Source of the DNA: Brachybacterium subflavum
Lineage (GTDB): Bacteria; Actinomycetota; Actinomycetes; Actinomycetales; Dermabacteraceae
DNA: 64,000 bases
Direction: 5' to 3'
NCBI RefSeq assembly: GCF_009299795.1
Contig: NZ_VIGP01000006.1
Location: 130,290-194,289, forward strand
The notes beneath the pieces were generated by a model. That model had not been told where the DNA came from, did not search any database, and saw only the letters and a program-made list of their open reading frames with translations. A program made the translations under genes and the position numbers. Positions 1 to 7,881 of this stretch are shown here, one piece after another. Within the stretch, counting starts at the first letter, position 1. Each line of letters starts with the position of its first letter.

Positions 1-1
1 C

Positions 2-985
2 CCCTGGCAGACCGGCCACAAGACCGCCGAGGAGTACGCGCGCACCGCCGCCGAGACCGCGCGCGCCATGCGCCAGGAGGACCCGGGCCTCGAGCTCGTC
101 GTCTGCGGATCCTCGAGCTCGCAGATGCCCACCTTCGGCGCCTGGGAGGCGACGGTCCTCGCCGAGACCTACGACCTCGTCGACATGGTCTCCGCCCACG
201 CCTACTACGCGGAGAAGGACGGCGACCAGGCCTCGTTCCTCGCCTCGGCCGACGACATGGACCACTTCATCGACTCCGTCGTCGCCACCGCCGACCACGT
301 CCGGGCCGAGCTCAAGGCCGAGAAGCGCATCATGGTCAGCTTCGACGAGTGGAACGTCTGGTACCAGCACCGCGCCGAGTCCCGCCCGCCGGAGGGCGAC
401 GACTGGCCGGTCGCGCCCGTGCTGCTCGAGGACACCTACAGCGCGATGGACGCCGTGGTCGTGGGCAGCCTGCTGATCTCCCTGCTGCGCCACAGCGACC
501 GCGTCGCCTCGGCCTCCCTCGCGCAGCTGGTGAACGTGATCGCGCCGATCATGACCGCCCCCGGCGGGAAGGCGTGGCGCCAGACCACCTTCCATCCCTT
601 CGCCCTCACCGCCCGCCACGCCGCGGGCGAGGTGCTCGACGTGCGCATCGACGCCCCGACCTTCGCCAACGAGCGCTTCGGGCAGTCGCGAGCGGCCGAC
701 GCCGTCGCCACCTGGGACGAGGCCTCCGGGGACCTCACGGTCTTCGTCGTGAACCGCGATCCCGTGCGCGAGCTCGACCTCGGCGCGGACCTCGCGGACT
801 TCGGCGGCCTCTCGTTCGTCGAGGCGCTCACCCTCCACCACGAGGACCCCTACGCCGCGAACACGCAGGATGCACCGGACACGGTGACGCCGCAGGCCAA
901 CGACTCAATCCGGATCGAGGACGGGCGCCTGGTCGGCACGCTGCCCGCGATCTCGTGGAGCGTCGTGCGGCTGCACCGGGGCTGA
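2..985 (+). CDS. Alpha-L-arabinofuranosidase, GH51, C-terminal part
   Basis: Only the 3' part is present; the reading frame is open to the left edge, so the start lies outside. The first residues (PWQTGHKTAEEYARTAAETA) and the later FDEWNVWYQHR segment match GH51 alpha-L-arabinofuranosidases, where the Glu in the DEWN segment is the catalytic nucleophile. The last ~130 residues form the expected beta-rich C-terminal domain (VFVVNRDP, SWSVVRLHRG). The enzyme releases arabinose from arabinan, arabinoxylan or their oligosaccharides, and no secretion signal can be judged. The nearby GH43 gene and sugar ABC systems suggest a wider arabinose-polymer locus. A complete family member is about 500 residues; about 327 are seen here. 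Confidence 0.9.
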   Translation, partial: PWQTGHKTAEEYARTAAETARAMRQEDPGLELVVCGSSSSQMPTFGAWEATVLAETYDLVDMVSAHAYYAEKDGDQASFLASADDMDHFIDSVVATADHVRAELKAEKRIMVSFDEWNVWYQHRAESRPPEGDDWPVAPVLLEDTYSAMDAVVVGSLLISLLRHSDRVASASLAQLVNVIAPIMTAPGGKAWRQTTFHPFALTARHAAGEVLDVRIDAPTFANERFGQSRAADAVATWDEASGDLTVFVVNRDPVRELDLGADLADFGGLSFVEALTLHHEDPYAANTQDAPDTVTPQANDSIRIEDGRLVGTLPAISWSVVRLHRG

Positions 986-1111
986 GCGAGCGGCTCCTCC
1001 AGTCCGCGGCGCTCTCCATCCTCGGCACCTTCAGTCCTCGTCGGCGGACCGGCTGCAGGCGCGGCAGCGGTTCGCGCACTCCGTGTCCTCTGCGGGTCCC
1101 GAGCCCTGTGC

Positions 1112-1127
1112 TCAACCGAGGGGTTGA
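1112..1127. promoter_or_regulatory. Inverted repeat, likely ArsR operator 1
   Basis: TCAACC, four bases, GGTTGA. The same 6+4+6 palindrome recurs 46 bases downstream, flanking the probable promoter of the ArsR-family gene. Two identical arms with identical spacing ahead of a repressor gene suggest autoregulation. Confidence 0.65.
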
Positions 1128-1157
1128 TCACGGCCGCCGACGGGTCTACCGTCGTCC

Positions 1158-1173
1158 TCAACCCACCGGTTGA
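1158..1173. promoter_or_regulatory. Inverted repeat, likely ArsR operator 2
   Basis: Second copy of TCAACC-N4-GGTTGA, lying just before the AAGGA ribosome-binding site of the ArsR-family gene. A dimer bound here would block transcription at the start of the transcript. Confidence 0.65.
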
Positions 1174-1184
1174 CGAAGGACGTG

Positions 1185-1556
1185 ATGGACGACGATGAAC
1201 TGACGAGGGCCTTCGCCGCCCTTGCCGACCCCACCCGGCGCGACCTGGTCTCCCGGCTCGCCCTCGGCGACGCCGCCGTCGGCGACCTCGCCGCCCCCTA
1301 CGACATGTCCCTGCAGGCCGTCAGCAAGCACATCGCGGTCCTCGAGAGGGCGGGCCTGGTGACCCGCAGCCGCGACGCGCAGCGCCGCCCCGTCCGCCTC
1401 GACGCCGAGGCCCTGGGCGAGCTGACCGGATGGATCGAGCGGCACCGGTGCGCGGCCGAAGCGCGCATGTCCCGCCTCGAGGACGTCCTTGCCGATCCCG
1501 GGACCGCCCCGCCCGCCACCCCGACGCATGCACCCTCCGAGGAGGACCAGCCATGA
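1185..1556 (+). CDS. ArsR-family transcriptional regulator
   Basis: A 123-residue winged-helix repressor. The N-terminal half carries the ArsR/SmtB fold (ALADPTRRDLVSRLALGDA, then the recognition helix MSLQAVSKHIAVLERAGLV). No metal-binding cysteine motif is seen, so it belongs to the non-metal subgroup usually paired with AHSA1/SRPBCC proteins. The ATG was chosen because AAGGA sits five bases upstream; a TTG and a GTG lie further upstream in frame. Its stop overlaps the next start as ATGA, so the pair is translationally coupled. Two TCAACC-N4-GGTTGA palindromes precede it and are the likely autoregulatory operators. Confidence 0.9.
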   Translation: MDDDELTRAFAALADPTRRDLVSRLALGDAAVGDLAAPYDMSLQAVSKHIAVLERAGLVTRSRDAQRRPVRLDAEALGELTGWIERHRCAAEARMSRLEDVLADPGTAPPATPTHAPSEEDQP

Positions 1557-2062
1557 GCACCGACGCACCCCTGACCACCGCGCGCATCAGCGCCGACCCC
1601 GACCTGCCCGTCGTGCACATCGAGCGCGACTTCCACGCATCGCCCCAGCAGGTGCTGCGCGCCCACACCGACCCCGAGCTCTTCGCCCGCTGGATCGGCC
1701 CGCACGACCTCACCACCCGCATCACCCGCTGGGACGCCACCACCGGCGGCGCCTGGGCCTACACGGCCTTCCGCACCGACGACCCCGAGGGCGAGTCGTA
1801 CTCCTTCCACGGCAGCTTCCACGACGTGCTCCCCGACCGCATCGTCCAGACGTTCACCTACGACGCCTGGCCCGAGGCCGTGAACCTGGAGACCGTCCGC
1901 GTCGAGGACCTCGGCGACGGCCTCACCCGCCTGCACGGGCGCTCCCTGTACGACTCCTTCGCCTCCCGCGAGCAGATGCTCGCGAGCGACATGGAGACGG
2001 GCGTGCAGCAGGGGTACGAGGCGCTCGACGCGCTCCTGGCCGAGCGAGGCGAGCAGCGATGA
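1553..2062 (+). CDS. SRPBCC (AHSA1-like) domain protein
   Basis: A 169-residue START/SRPBCC fold protein (FHASPQQVLRAHTDPELFARWIG near the N-terminus, then a beta sheet and a long C-terminal helix, GVQQGYEALDALLAE). The family is typically cotranscribed with ArsR-type repressors and binds small hydrophobic ligands; the specific ligand is unknown. The start overlaps the stop of the regulator and the stop overlaps the next start, so it is the middle gene of a three-gene operon. The reading frame extends further upstream, but the coupled ATG is the natural start. Confidence 0.88.
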   Translation: MSTDAPLTTARISADPDLPVVHIERDFHASPQQVLRAHTDPELFARWIGPHDLTTRITRWDATTGGAWAYTAFRTDDPEGESYSFHGSFHDVLPDRIVQTFTYDAWPEAVNLETVRVEDLGDGLTRLHGRSLYDSFASREQMLASDMETGVQQGYEALDALLAERGEQR

Positions 2063-2679
2063 CCGCGTCCCTGCCCCAGCTCCCGCCCGCCGAGAAGTAC
2101 CGCGCCATCGCCGACCGCTTCGCCGCGACCGTGCGCGGCACGGCCGACTGGGATGCACCCACGCCGGTCGTCGAATGGCGGGCGCGCGACGTCGTCGACC
2201 ATCTGGTGACCTGGCTGCCCGCCGTCATCGAGGACGGCTCCGACGTGCGCTTCGCGCGGGGCCTGTCGACCGACGAGGACCCCGTCGGCGCGTGGCATGC
2301 CCTGGACCGGCAGATCCGCGAGATCCTCTCCGACCCGGAGACCTCCTCGCGCCCTCACGCGAATCGCCACACGGGGCAGGACCGCCCGGTCGGCGCCGTG
2401 ATCGACGAGATCTTCACCGGCGACGTCTTCTTCCACACCTGGGACCTCGCGCGCTCGAGCGGCCAGGACGACCGCCTCGATCCCGACATGGTCCACGCGG
2501 CGCTCACCGGCATGAGCGCCATGGAGGAGTACCTGCGGCCGACGGGCCAGTTCGGCGAGCAGCAGCCCGTCCCGGAGGGCGCGAGCGAGCAGGAGCGGCT
2601 CTTCGCCTTCCTCGGCCGCGATCCGCGCTGGGCGCCGCCGGCGGGCTCAGGACAGGGCCGGCTCGGCCTCGGGAGCTGA
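2059..2679 (+). CDS. DinB-like / TIGR03086-type metal-binding protein
   Basis: A 206-residue four-helix-bundle protein of the mycothiol-dependent maleylpyruvate isomerase N-terminal/DinB superfamily. Histidines expected to bind metal are in RDVVDHLVTW and VFFHTWDLAR, the second being the family's hallmark. Members often use mycothiol and modify or detoxify small molecules; the substrate is not known. It is coupled to the SRPBCC gene by an ATGA overlap. Its last 33 bases overlap the 3' end of the convergent MFS transporter gene, which is unusual. Confidence 0.82.
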   Translation: MTASLPQLPPAEKYRAIADRFAATVRGTADWDAPTPVVEWRARDVVDHLVTWLPAVIEDGSDVRFARGLSTDEDPVGAWHALDRQIREILSDPETSSRPHANRHTGQDRPVGAVIDEIFTGDVFFHTWDLARSSGQDDRLDPDMVHAALTGMSAMEEYLRPTGQFGEQQPVPEGASEQERLFAFLGRDPRWAPPAGSGQGRLGLGS

Positions 2680-4110
2680 CTGCGGGGCGGGGGTGGGCGA
2701 CGAGGGGCGGCGCGAGATGCACAGTGTGACGCCGGCGGCTGCGAGCCCCGCGACCGCGCCGAGCGCGAAACACAGGCGGAAGGCGTCCAGCGTGGGGATC
2801 GCCGCGCTGCCGAGCGGCATGGTGACCGAGGTGAGCACGATCGCCATCACCGCCCCGGCGCTCGTGGTGCCCATCGAGCGCATGAGCGAGTTCAGCCCGA
2901 CCCCCGCCCCGGCCTCCGCCTCGGGGGCGTTCTCCATGATCAGCGTGGGCATGGCCGCGTAGGCGATGCCCACGCCGGCGGAGGACACGCAGGAGGCGAG
3001 CATGAGCTGCCAGGGCGCACCGGTGAGGAAGAACGCGAGCACGTAGCCGGAGGCGAGCACGATCATGCCGATCGCGAGCGTGATGCGCCCGCCCAGGCGG
3101 TCCAGCATGCGGCTCGAGATCGGGGTGAAGGCGAGCATCATCAGGCCCGCCGGGGCCATCCAGAGTCCCGCCTGCAGCATCGTCTGGTGCAGGCCGTAGC
3201 CGGTCGCGTCCGGCGCCTGGAGCAGCTGGGGCATCACGATGGACTGAGCCATCATCCCGAATCCGGCGAGCACCGCCGCGATGTTCGTGAGCAGGATCGG
3301 CCGACGGGCGGTGGTGCGCAGGTCCACCAGCGGGCTGGGGCGGCGCAGCTCGAAGCGGCCCCAGAGGAGCAGGACCAGCAGCCCGCCGAGGATGGTGCCG
3401 AGGGTCGCCGGGCTCGTCCATCCCCAGCTGCTGCCCTTGGACACGCCCACCAGCACTCCGACGACGCCGACCGCCATGCCGAGCGCGCCGAGCACGTCGA
3501 GGCGACCGGAGGCCGCGGCGGGCCGATGGGGGAGGGCGGCTGCGGTGGCGATCACCATGATGGCGGCGAGGCCGCTGGCCACCCAGAAGAGGGCGTGCCA
3601 GTCGTAGGACTGGGCGATCCATGCCGAGATCGGAAGCCCCAGGGCGCCCCCGACGCCGAGCGTCGCGCTGATGCCGGCCACGGCCGCGTTGCGCAGATGG
3701 GCGGGCATCACCTCGCGGACGAAGCTGATGGCGACGGGGATGTACCCCATCGCGAGGCCCTGCAGCACGCGCCCCGCGAGGACGGGGGCGAGCGAGTCGC
3801 CGAGGGCGCAGACCAGTGAGCCGATCAGCAGGAGGGCGGCGGAGGCCAGGAGCACGGGCTTGCGGCCCTTGAGATCGGCGAGCCGCCCCGAGACGGGCAT
3901 GGCGACGCCCCCGGCCAGCAGCGTCGCGGTGACGACCCACGCCGCGTTGGGGGCCGAGGTGTCCAGCATGGTGGGCAGCTCGGGCTGGATGGGGATCACG
4001 AGCGACTGCATCAGCGAGGCGCTGAGGCTCGAGAAGCCCGCCACAGCGAGGATCAGCGCCGGGCGCCGGGTGGCGGCGCGGCGCGGGGCGACGTCGGGTG
4101 TCGGTGTCAT
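2647..4110 (-). CDS. MFS drug-efflux transporter (DHA2/EmrB-QacA type)
   Basis: A 487-residue polytopic membrane protein with roughly 12-14 hydrophobic segments. The loop GRLADLKGRKPVLLASA is the MFS motif A and LAGRVLQGLAMGYIPVAISF is the motif B/C region of DHA2 multidrug exporters. It should export a toxic compound using the proton gradient. The ATG was chosen because GGAAGG lies at good distance; longer upstream reading in the same frame crosses the operators. It is divergent from a MarR regulator, with two palindromes in the 110-base gap, so MarR repression relieved by a substrate is likely. Confidence 0.9.
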   Translation of the reverse strand: MTPTPDVAPRRAATRRPALILAVAGFSSLSASLMQSLVIPIQPELPTMLDTSAPNAAWVVTATLLAGGVAMPVSGRLADLKGRKPVLLASAALLLIGSLVCALGDSLAPVLAGRVLQGLAMGYIPVAISFVREVMPAHLRNAAVAGISATLGVGGALGLPISAWIAQSYDWHALFWVASGLAAIMVIATAAALPHRPAAASGRLDVLGALGMAVGVVGVLVGVSKGSSWGWTSPATLGTILGGLLVLLLWGRFELRRPSPLVDLRTTARRPILLTNIAAVLAGFGMMAQSIVMPQLLQAPDATGYGLHQTMLQAGLWMAPAGLMMLAFTPISSRMLDRLGGRITLAIGMIVLASGYVLAFFLTGAPWQLMLASCVSSAGVGIAYAAMPTLIMENAPEAEAGAGVGLNSLMRSMGTTSAGAVMAIVLTSVTMPLGSAAIPTLDAFRLCFALGAVAGLAAAGVTLCISRRPSSPTPAPQSAPEAEPALS

Positions 4111-4140
4111 CAGGGCCTTCCGGAGTGGTGCACGGAGCGA

Positions 4141-4155
4141 TGTGTAAGTTACACA
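4141..4155. promoter_or_regulatory. MarR-type operator 1
   Basis: TGTGTAA-G-TTACACA, a perfect 7-base inverted repeat around one central base, between the divergent MFS and MarR genes. It is strikingly AT-rich in a GC-rich genome, as expected for a regulated promoter region. Confidence 0.75.
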
Positions 4156-4165
4156 AGGTGTGCTA

Positions 4166-4176
4166 TGTAGACTACA
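4166..4176. promoter_or_regulatory. MarR-type operator 2
   Basis: TGTAG-A-CTACA, a second palindrome related to the first (a CTACACA half-site against TTACACA), centred 23 bases away. That is about two helical turns, so both sites would face the same side of the DNA. Confidence 0.65.
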
Positions 4177-4220
4177 CACCACGCGACGGGAAGCCCATCC
4201 CAGGTGACGAGAGGAACGAG

Positions 4221-4688
4221 ATGACCGCGCACGAGGGCGACGACCCGACGATGGACGTCGAGGGCGGCAGGCGCCTGGCCGGCCAGTACGCGAGGCTCGA
4301 GCGCTTCCGTCGCACCCATCAGCAGAACATGCGCCTGGGGACCGCGGACCTGCGGATCCTCTGGCTGTTCACGGACGGGTCGCCGCGCACGCTCAAGGAG
4401 ATCGCTCGCGAGCTCGGTCTCGAGCAGTCGACGGTCAACCGCCAGGTGAACGCGGCTGTGGCCGACGGGCTCCTCGAGAAGTCGCGCCCCGCGGCGGGGT
4501 CCGCCTTCCATGTCGTGAGCACGCAGGCCGGCAGGGACGCCTTCGAGAACGACGTCGCCATCTCGCTCCAGGGGTACGAGGCCGCCCTGCGCACGCTGGG
4601 GGAGGCCGACTCCTCGCAGCTGCTGGAGCTCCTGGAGCGGTTCGTCGACGCCTACGGATCTCTCGCCCCTGGGGACGAATCCTCCTGA
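4221..4688 (+). CDS. MarR-family transcriptional regulator
   Basis: A 155-residue winged-helix protein. The DNA-binding part is LKEIARELGLEQSTVNRQV followed by a wing (KSRPAAGSAFHVVSTQAG), and the flanking helices would form the dimer. The start was set at the ATG following AGAGGAA; an upstream in-frame extension would run through the operators and is rejected. It is divergent from the DHA2-type efflux pump and very likely represses both that gene and itself. Confidence 0.88.
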   Translation: MTAHEGDDPTMDVEGGRRLAGQYARLERFRRTHQQNMRLGTADLRILWLFTDGSPRTLKEIARELGLEQSTVNRQVNAAVADGLLEKSRPAAGSAFHVVSTQAGRDAFENDVAISLQGYEAALRTLGEADSSQLLELLERFVDAYGSLAPGDESS

Positions 4689-4736
4689 CCTGCGCCGGCC
4701 CAGCGTCCGGTGACCTGCGCCGGCCCAGCGCCCGGA
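4687..4736 (+). repeat. 25-bp tandem direct repeat
   Basis: Two adjacent copies of a 25-base unit beginning TGACCTGCGCCGGCCCAGCG, differing at one base. The first copy contains the last two bases of the MarR stop codon region, so the duplication lies exactly at the gene end. Replication slippage is a sufficient explanation. Confidence 0.85.
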
Positions 4737-4765
4737 GTCCCAGCTGGTGGACATCGCCTGCGAAT

Positions 4766-4796
4766 TCCCCACGTGGGAAGAGAACCCGCCTAGGCT
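4766..4796 (+). promoter_or_regulatory. Leaderless promoter with TCCCCACGTGGGA palindrome
   Basis: The -10-like hexamer TAGGCT ends six bases before the ATG of the isomerase gene, so transcription should begin at or next to the start codon. The palindromic word TCCCCACGTGGGA overlaps the expected -35 position. The same 13-base word occurs once more, upstream of the siderophore uptake operon near 37.6 kb. Confidence 0.5.
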
Positions 4797-4802
4797 CGGG
4801 GA

Positions 4803-5651
4803 ATGTTCTCGAACCTCTCCGCCGGCGCGCTCGGCCTGGACCTCGACCTGCCCACCGCCGTCGACCTCGCCGCGAAGCACGGCTTCGGCGGCGTCGACCC
4901 CGATCTCGGGCACTTCCGCTCGCTGGGCAGCACCGCCGCTGTCCGCGAGTTCGCCGACTCCGTGCGCGAGCGCGGGCTGGAATGGGGCATGACGGGGCTG
5001 CCCGTCCCGCTCGACGCCCCGGCCGGGGAGTTCCGCCAGGCGCTCGTCGACCTCCCGCAGAGCCTCGAGCTGCTGACCGCCGCGGGCGTCACCCGCGTGG
5101 GCACCTGGATGCGGCCGATGCACGACGAGCTCGACCACCGCCGCAACTGGCGCCTGCACGCCGGGCGCCTCGCCCTGGTCGCGGACCTGCTGGCCGACGC
5201 TGGCCTGCGCATCGGCCTCGAGTACATCGGCCCGAAGACGTTCTGGTCCACCGAGCGCTTCCCCTTCATCCACTCGCTGCGCGAGGCCCGCGAGCTGATC
5301 GCCGATTCGGGCGCGGACAACGTGGGGCTCATCCTCGACAGCTACCACTGGTACACCGCCGGCGAGGACGTCTCGGACCTCGAGGGCCTCACCGACGCCG
5401 ACATCGTCTCGGTCGACATCAACGACGCCCGCGACGACCGCGAGCGCGACGAGCAGCAGGACCTCGATCGCCGTCTGCCCTTCGCGACCGGAGTCATCGA
5501 CGTTCCCGGCTTCATGGGCGCCGTGCGCGCGGCCGACTACTCGGGCCCCGTGAAGATCGAGCCGTTCATGAAGGAGCTCGCCGAGCGCCCCGTCGACGAG
5601 GTGCTCGAGCAGATCTCGGGACTCCTGGACCGCGCGATCGCGGGGGAGTGA
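4803..5651 (+). CDS. Sugar phosphate isomerase/epimerase, TIM-barrel (AP endonuclease 2 superfamily)
   Basis: A 282-residue protein with the xylose-isomerase-like TIM barrel: an N-terminal strand (SAGALGLDLDLPTAVDLA), a GLEYIGP segment, and metal-ligand acids in NVGLILDSYHWY and VDINDARDD, followed by VKIEPFMKEL. The order of Glu/Asp/His residues fits a divalent-metal-dependent isomerase or epimerase of sugars or inositols. The substrate cannot be read from sequence. It stands alone, with a likely leaderless promoter and no Shine-Dalgarno. A long imperfect hairpin follows it. Confidence 0.85.
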   Translation: MFSNLSAGALGLDLDLPTAVDLAAKHGFGGVDPDLGHFRSLGSTAAVREFADSVRERGLEWGMTGLPVPLDAPAGEFRQALVDLPQSLELLTAAGVTRVGTWMRPMHDELDHRRNWRLHAGRLALVADLLADAGLRIGLEYIGPKTFWSTERFPFIHSLREARELIADSGADNVGLILDSYHWYTAGEDVSDLEGLTDADIVSVDINDARDDRERDEQQDLDRRLPFATGVIDVPGFMGAVRAADYSGPVKIEPFMKELAERPVDEVLEQISGLLDRAIAGE

Positions 5652-5747
5652 GCCCCGCGACCGGTCCGGCGCGCGCGACGCGACGCGGCGCGCCCGACCC
5701 GACCGCGCCTGACCCGACCGCGCCCGACGCGGCGCGCCCGACCCGAA

Positions 5748-5801
5748 GATATGAGGCGGGCGATCCAGAAGGGGCTTCTCCTGGATCGCCGGCCTCCTAT
5801 C
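5748..5801. terminator. Long inverted repeat between convergent genes
   Basis: Two 21-base arms match at 19 positions around a 12-base loop that itself contains AAG/CTT. It lies between the isomerase gene and the convergent GH130 gene and could terminate transcription in both directions. No T-run is present, as is common in high-GC actinobacteria. Confidence 0.6.
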
Positions 5802-5833
5802 GTGTGGGGCCGTGGCTCGTGTGGGGCCGTGGC
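5800..5833 (+). repeat. 17-bp tandem repeat
   Basis: Two perfect adjacent copies of TCGTGTGGGGCCGTGGC directly after the long hairpin, in the non-coding gap before the GH130 gene end. Confidence 0.8.
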
Positions 5834-5879
5834 ACTTCGTGAGGGCCGCGAGGCCTCGGAGCCGCTTGCGCTGATCGGG

Positions 5880-6875
5880 TCACGCGTCGGCGCGGAGCCC
5901 CGTGCCGTATTCCTGTTCAGGGCCGGCGACCGCGACCGCGAGGGTCGTGTCGGACTGCCCGTAGTAGGCGAACCAGCGGTCGTGGAACTTCACGAGCCCC
6001 TCGACGAAGGTGACGTTGGAGACCAGGCCGTGGGTGTCCTCGTAGGTCTGCGGGCGCAGCCACGGGTCCTGGAGACGGGCCAGCACCTTGGTGGGCTGGG
6101 CCGGGTCGATGACGATCTGCCCGCAGCGGTAGTCGACCCCGGTGGATCCGTCCTCGCGCACGATGCGGGTGGCGCCGTTGGTGAGCATGAGCAGCAGTCC
6201 GGAGTCGGTGAGGACGGGAGAGGTGCCGATCTCCACGAGTGCCTCGTCGAAGCTCCCCGGGGTCGGGGAGTACATCGGCTCGCTGTCGGGAGTGCCGGGC
6301 GTCCAGTGGATGAGGTCCTCGCTCGTGGCCCAGTAGATCGCTCCTTCGCCGAAGTACATCCACCACTGCCCGTCGATCTGCTGGGGGACGATCACGCCGG
6401 CCTTCGACCAGTTCCGCTTGCCGTTGTCGCTCACCGCGGCGAAGGTGTTGAAGTCCTCGAACAGTGGTCCGTGCTTGGTCCAGGTGCGCAGGTCCGGTGA
6501 GGTCGCCAGGCACAGCTGGGCGGTCTCACGGTCCCAGCCCGTGTAGGTCAGGTAGTAGGTGCCCTCGATGCAGGCGATGCGGGGGTCCTCGCAGCCGTAC
6601 CGCTCGTAGTCGTGCTCGGGGGACAGGATCGGGGCGTCCTCGCGCTCGAAGTGGTAGCCGTCGTCGCTGAAGGCGATGCCGATGTGGGAGACGATGTCTT
6701 CGGCGTGGGCGCGGTAGAGGAGGACGACCTGGTCGTCGACGACGAGCGCTGCGGGGTTGTAGAGGTTCGCCGATTCCCAGGAGTCGCCCTTGGGGCGCAG
6801 GATCGGGTTGTGCTCGTAGGGGGTGAACGGCCCCAGGGGGAAGCGTGCATCGCCGAAGAGGCTGACGGTGGTCAT
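5880..6875 (-). CDS. Glycoside hydrolase family 130 protein (beta-mannoside phosphorylase/mannosidase)
   Basis: A 331-residue five-bladed propeller enzyme. The opening YEHNPILRPKGDSWES, the SHIGIAFSDDGYHF blade and GCEDPRI with its conserved Asp are GH130 signatures. Members are cytoplasmic phosphorylases or hydrolases of beta-1,4- or beta-1,2-mannosides, and no signal peptide is seen here. Sequence alone does not say which bond is cut or whether phosphate is used. It is last in an operon with a binding protein and two permeases, so it probably processes the imported oligosaccharide. AAGGAAC precedes the ATG. Confidence 0.85.
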   Translation of the reverse strand: MTTVSLFGDARFPLGPFTPYEHNPILRPKGDSWESANLYNPAALVVDDQVVLLYRAHAEDIVSHIGIAFSDDGYHFEREDAPILSPEHDYERYGCEDPRIACIEGTYYLTYTGWDRETAQLCLATSPDLRTWTKHGPLFEDFNTFAAVSDNGKRNWSKAGVIVPQQIDGQWWMYFGEGAIYWATSEDLIHWTPGTPDSEPMYSPTPGSFDEALVEIGTSPVLTDSGLLLMLTNGATRIVREDGSTGVDYRCGQIVIDPAQPTKVLARLQDPWLRPQTYEDTHGLVSNVTFVEGLVKFHDRWFAYYGQSDTTLAVAVAGPEQEYGTGLRADA

Positions 6876-7001
6876 GGAGTTCCTTCGCGGTTCGGGGGTG
6901 GGGTGCGGGGTGCGGTTCGACTCCGTCGGACCTCACGGAGGACGGGGCGGATCGGGCGGTCCCGCTGCCGGGTCGCATGTGCGCATCGAGCGGTGAGGAG
7001 A

Positions 7002-7880
7002 TCACCCCTTGATGCCGGCTCCGATGTCGGAGGCCGTGAAGTAGCGCTGGAACAGGCAGAACAGGATCACCACGGGGAAGGCGAGCGTGCAGGCGCCGGC
7101 GAGGATCGCGCCGTTGGGGTTCGCGACCGTCCCGGCGACGTTGTTGATGTAGTTGGCGAGCGCCACGGCGAGCGGCTGCATCGAGGACTCCTTGGTGATG
7201 AGGAAGGGCCAGAGGAACTCGTTCCATGGGCCGATGAAGGTGATCAGCACGACCGTCGCGATGGCGGGGCGGACCATGGGGATCGCGATGGACCACAGCA
7301 CGCGCAGCTCGCTGGCGCCGTCGATGCGAGCGGCCTCGAAGATCGACTCCGGCAGGCTCCGGAAGAACTGGCGGAAGATGAACACCGCCGTCGTGTTGAT
7401 GAGCGAGGGCAGGATCATCCCTGCGTAGGTGTCGCCGAGCCCGTAGTTCCCGGCGATCTGGACGTACAGGGGGATCATCAGCAGCTGGAAGGGGATCATC
7501 TGGACGCCCAGCATGACCACGAACAGTGCGCCGCGGCCCCGCCATCGCAGTCTGGCGAGGGCGTACCCGGCGGCGAGTCCGAACACGAGGGTTCCCGCGA
7601 GGACGCCGGCGGTGAAGACGAGTGAGTTCACGAGCGCCCGCAGCAGGCCGAGCCGCTCGTTGATCGTCGTGAAGTTCTCGAGCGTCCATCCGCCCCTGGG
7701 AGCCAGTGCCGACAGGCTCGTCGTCGGGTCCTCCTGGAACGCACCGATCGCCATGAAGTAGAAGGGGAAGATGAAGACCAGCGCGATGATGGCGAGGACC
7801 GCGTACACAGGCCCTCGCGACCTGCGCTTGCGGCCTGCACGATCCGGGGCGGACACGGGGGTCGACCGATCGACGGACAT
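7002..7880 (-). CDS. Carbohydrate ABC transporter permease, MalG type
   Basis: A 292-residue inner-membrane protein with six predicted helices. The EAA loop (EAARIDGASELRVLWSIAIP) that contacts the ATPase is near residue 200. It starts one base after the stop of the partner permease, so the two are cotranslated. As in many actinobacterial sugar systems, no ATPase gene is present, so a shared MsiK-like ATPase encoded elsewhere is expected. Together with the upstream binding protein it imports an oligosaccharide, probably the substrate of the GH130 enzyme downstream. Confidence 0.92.
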   Translation of the reverse strand: MSVDRSTPVSAPDRAGRKRRSRGPVYAVLAIIALVFIFPFYFMAIGAFQEDPTTSLSALAPRGGWTLENFTTINERLGLLRALVNSLVFTAGVLAGTLVFGLAAGYALARLRWRGRGALFVVMLGVQMIPFQLLMIPLYVQIAGNYGLGDTYAGMILPSLINTTAVFIFRQFFRSLPESIFEAARIDGASELRVLWSIAIPMVRPAIATVVLITFIGPWNEFLWPFLITKESSMQPLAVALANYINNVAGTVANPNGAILAGACTLAFPVVILFCLFQRYFTASDIGAGIKG

Positions 7881-7881
7881 C

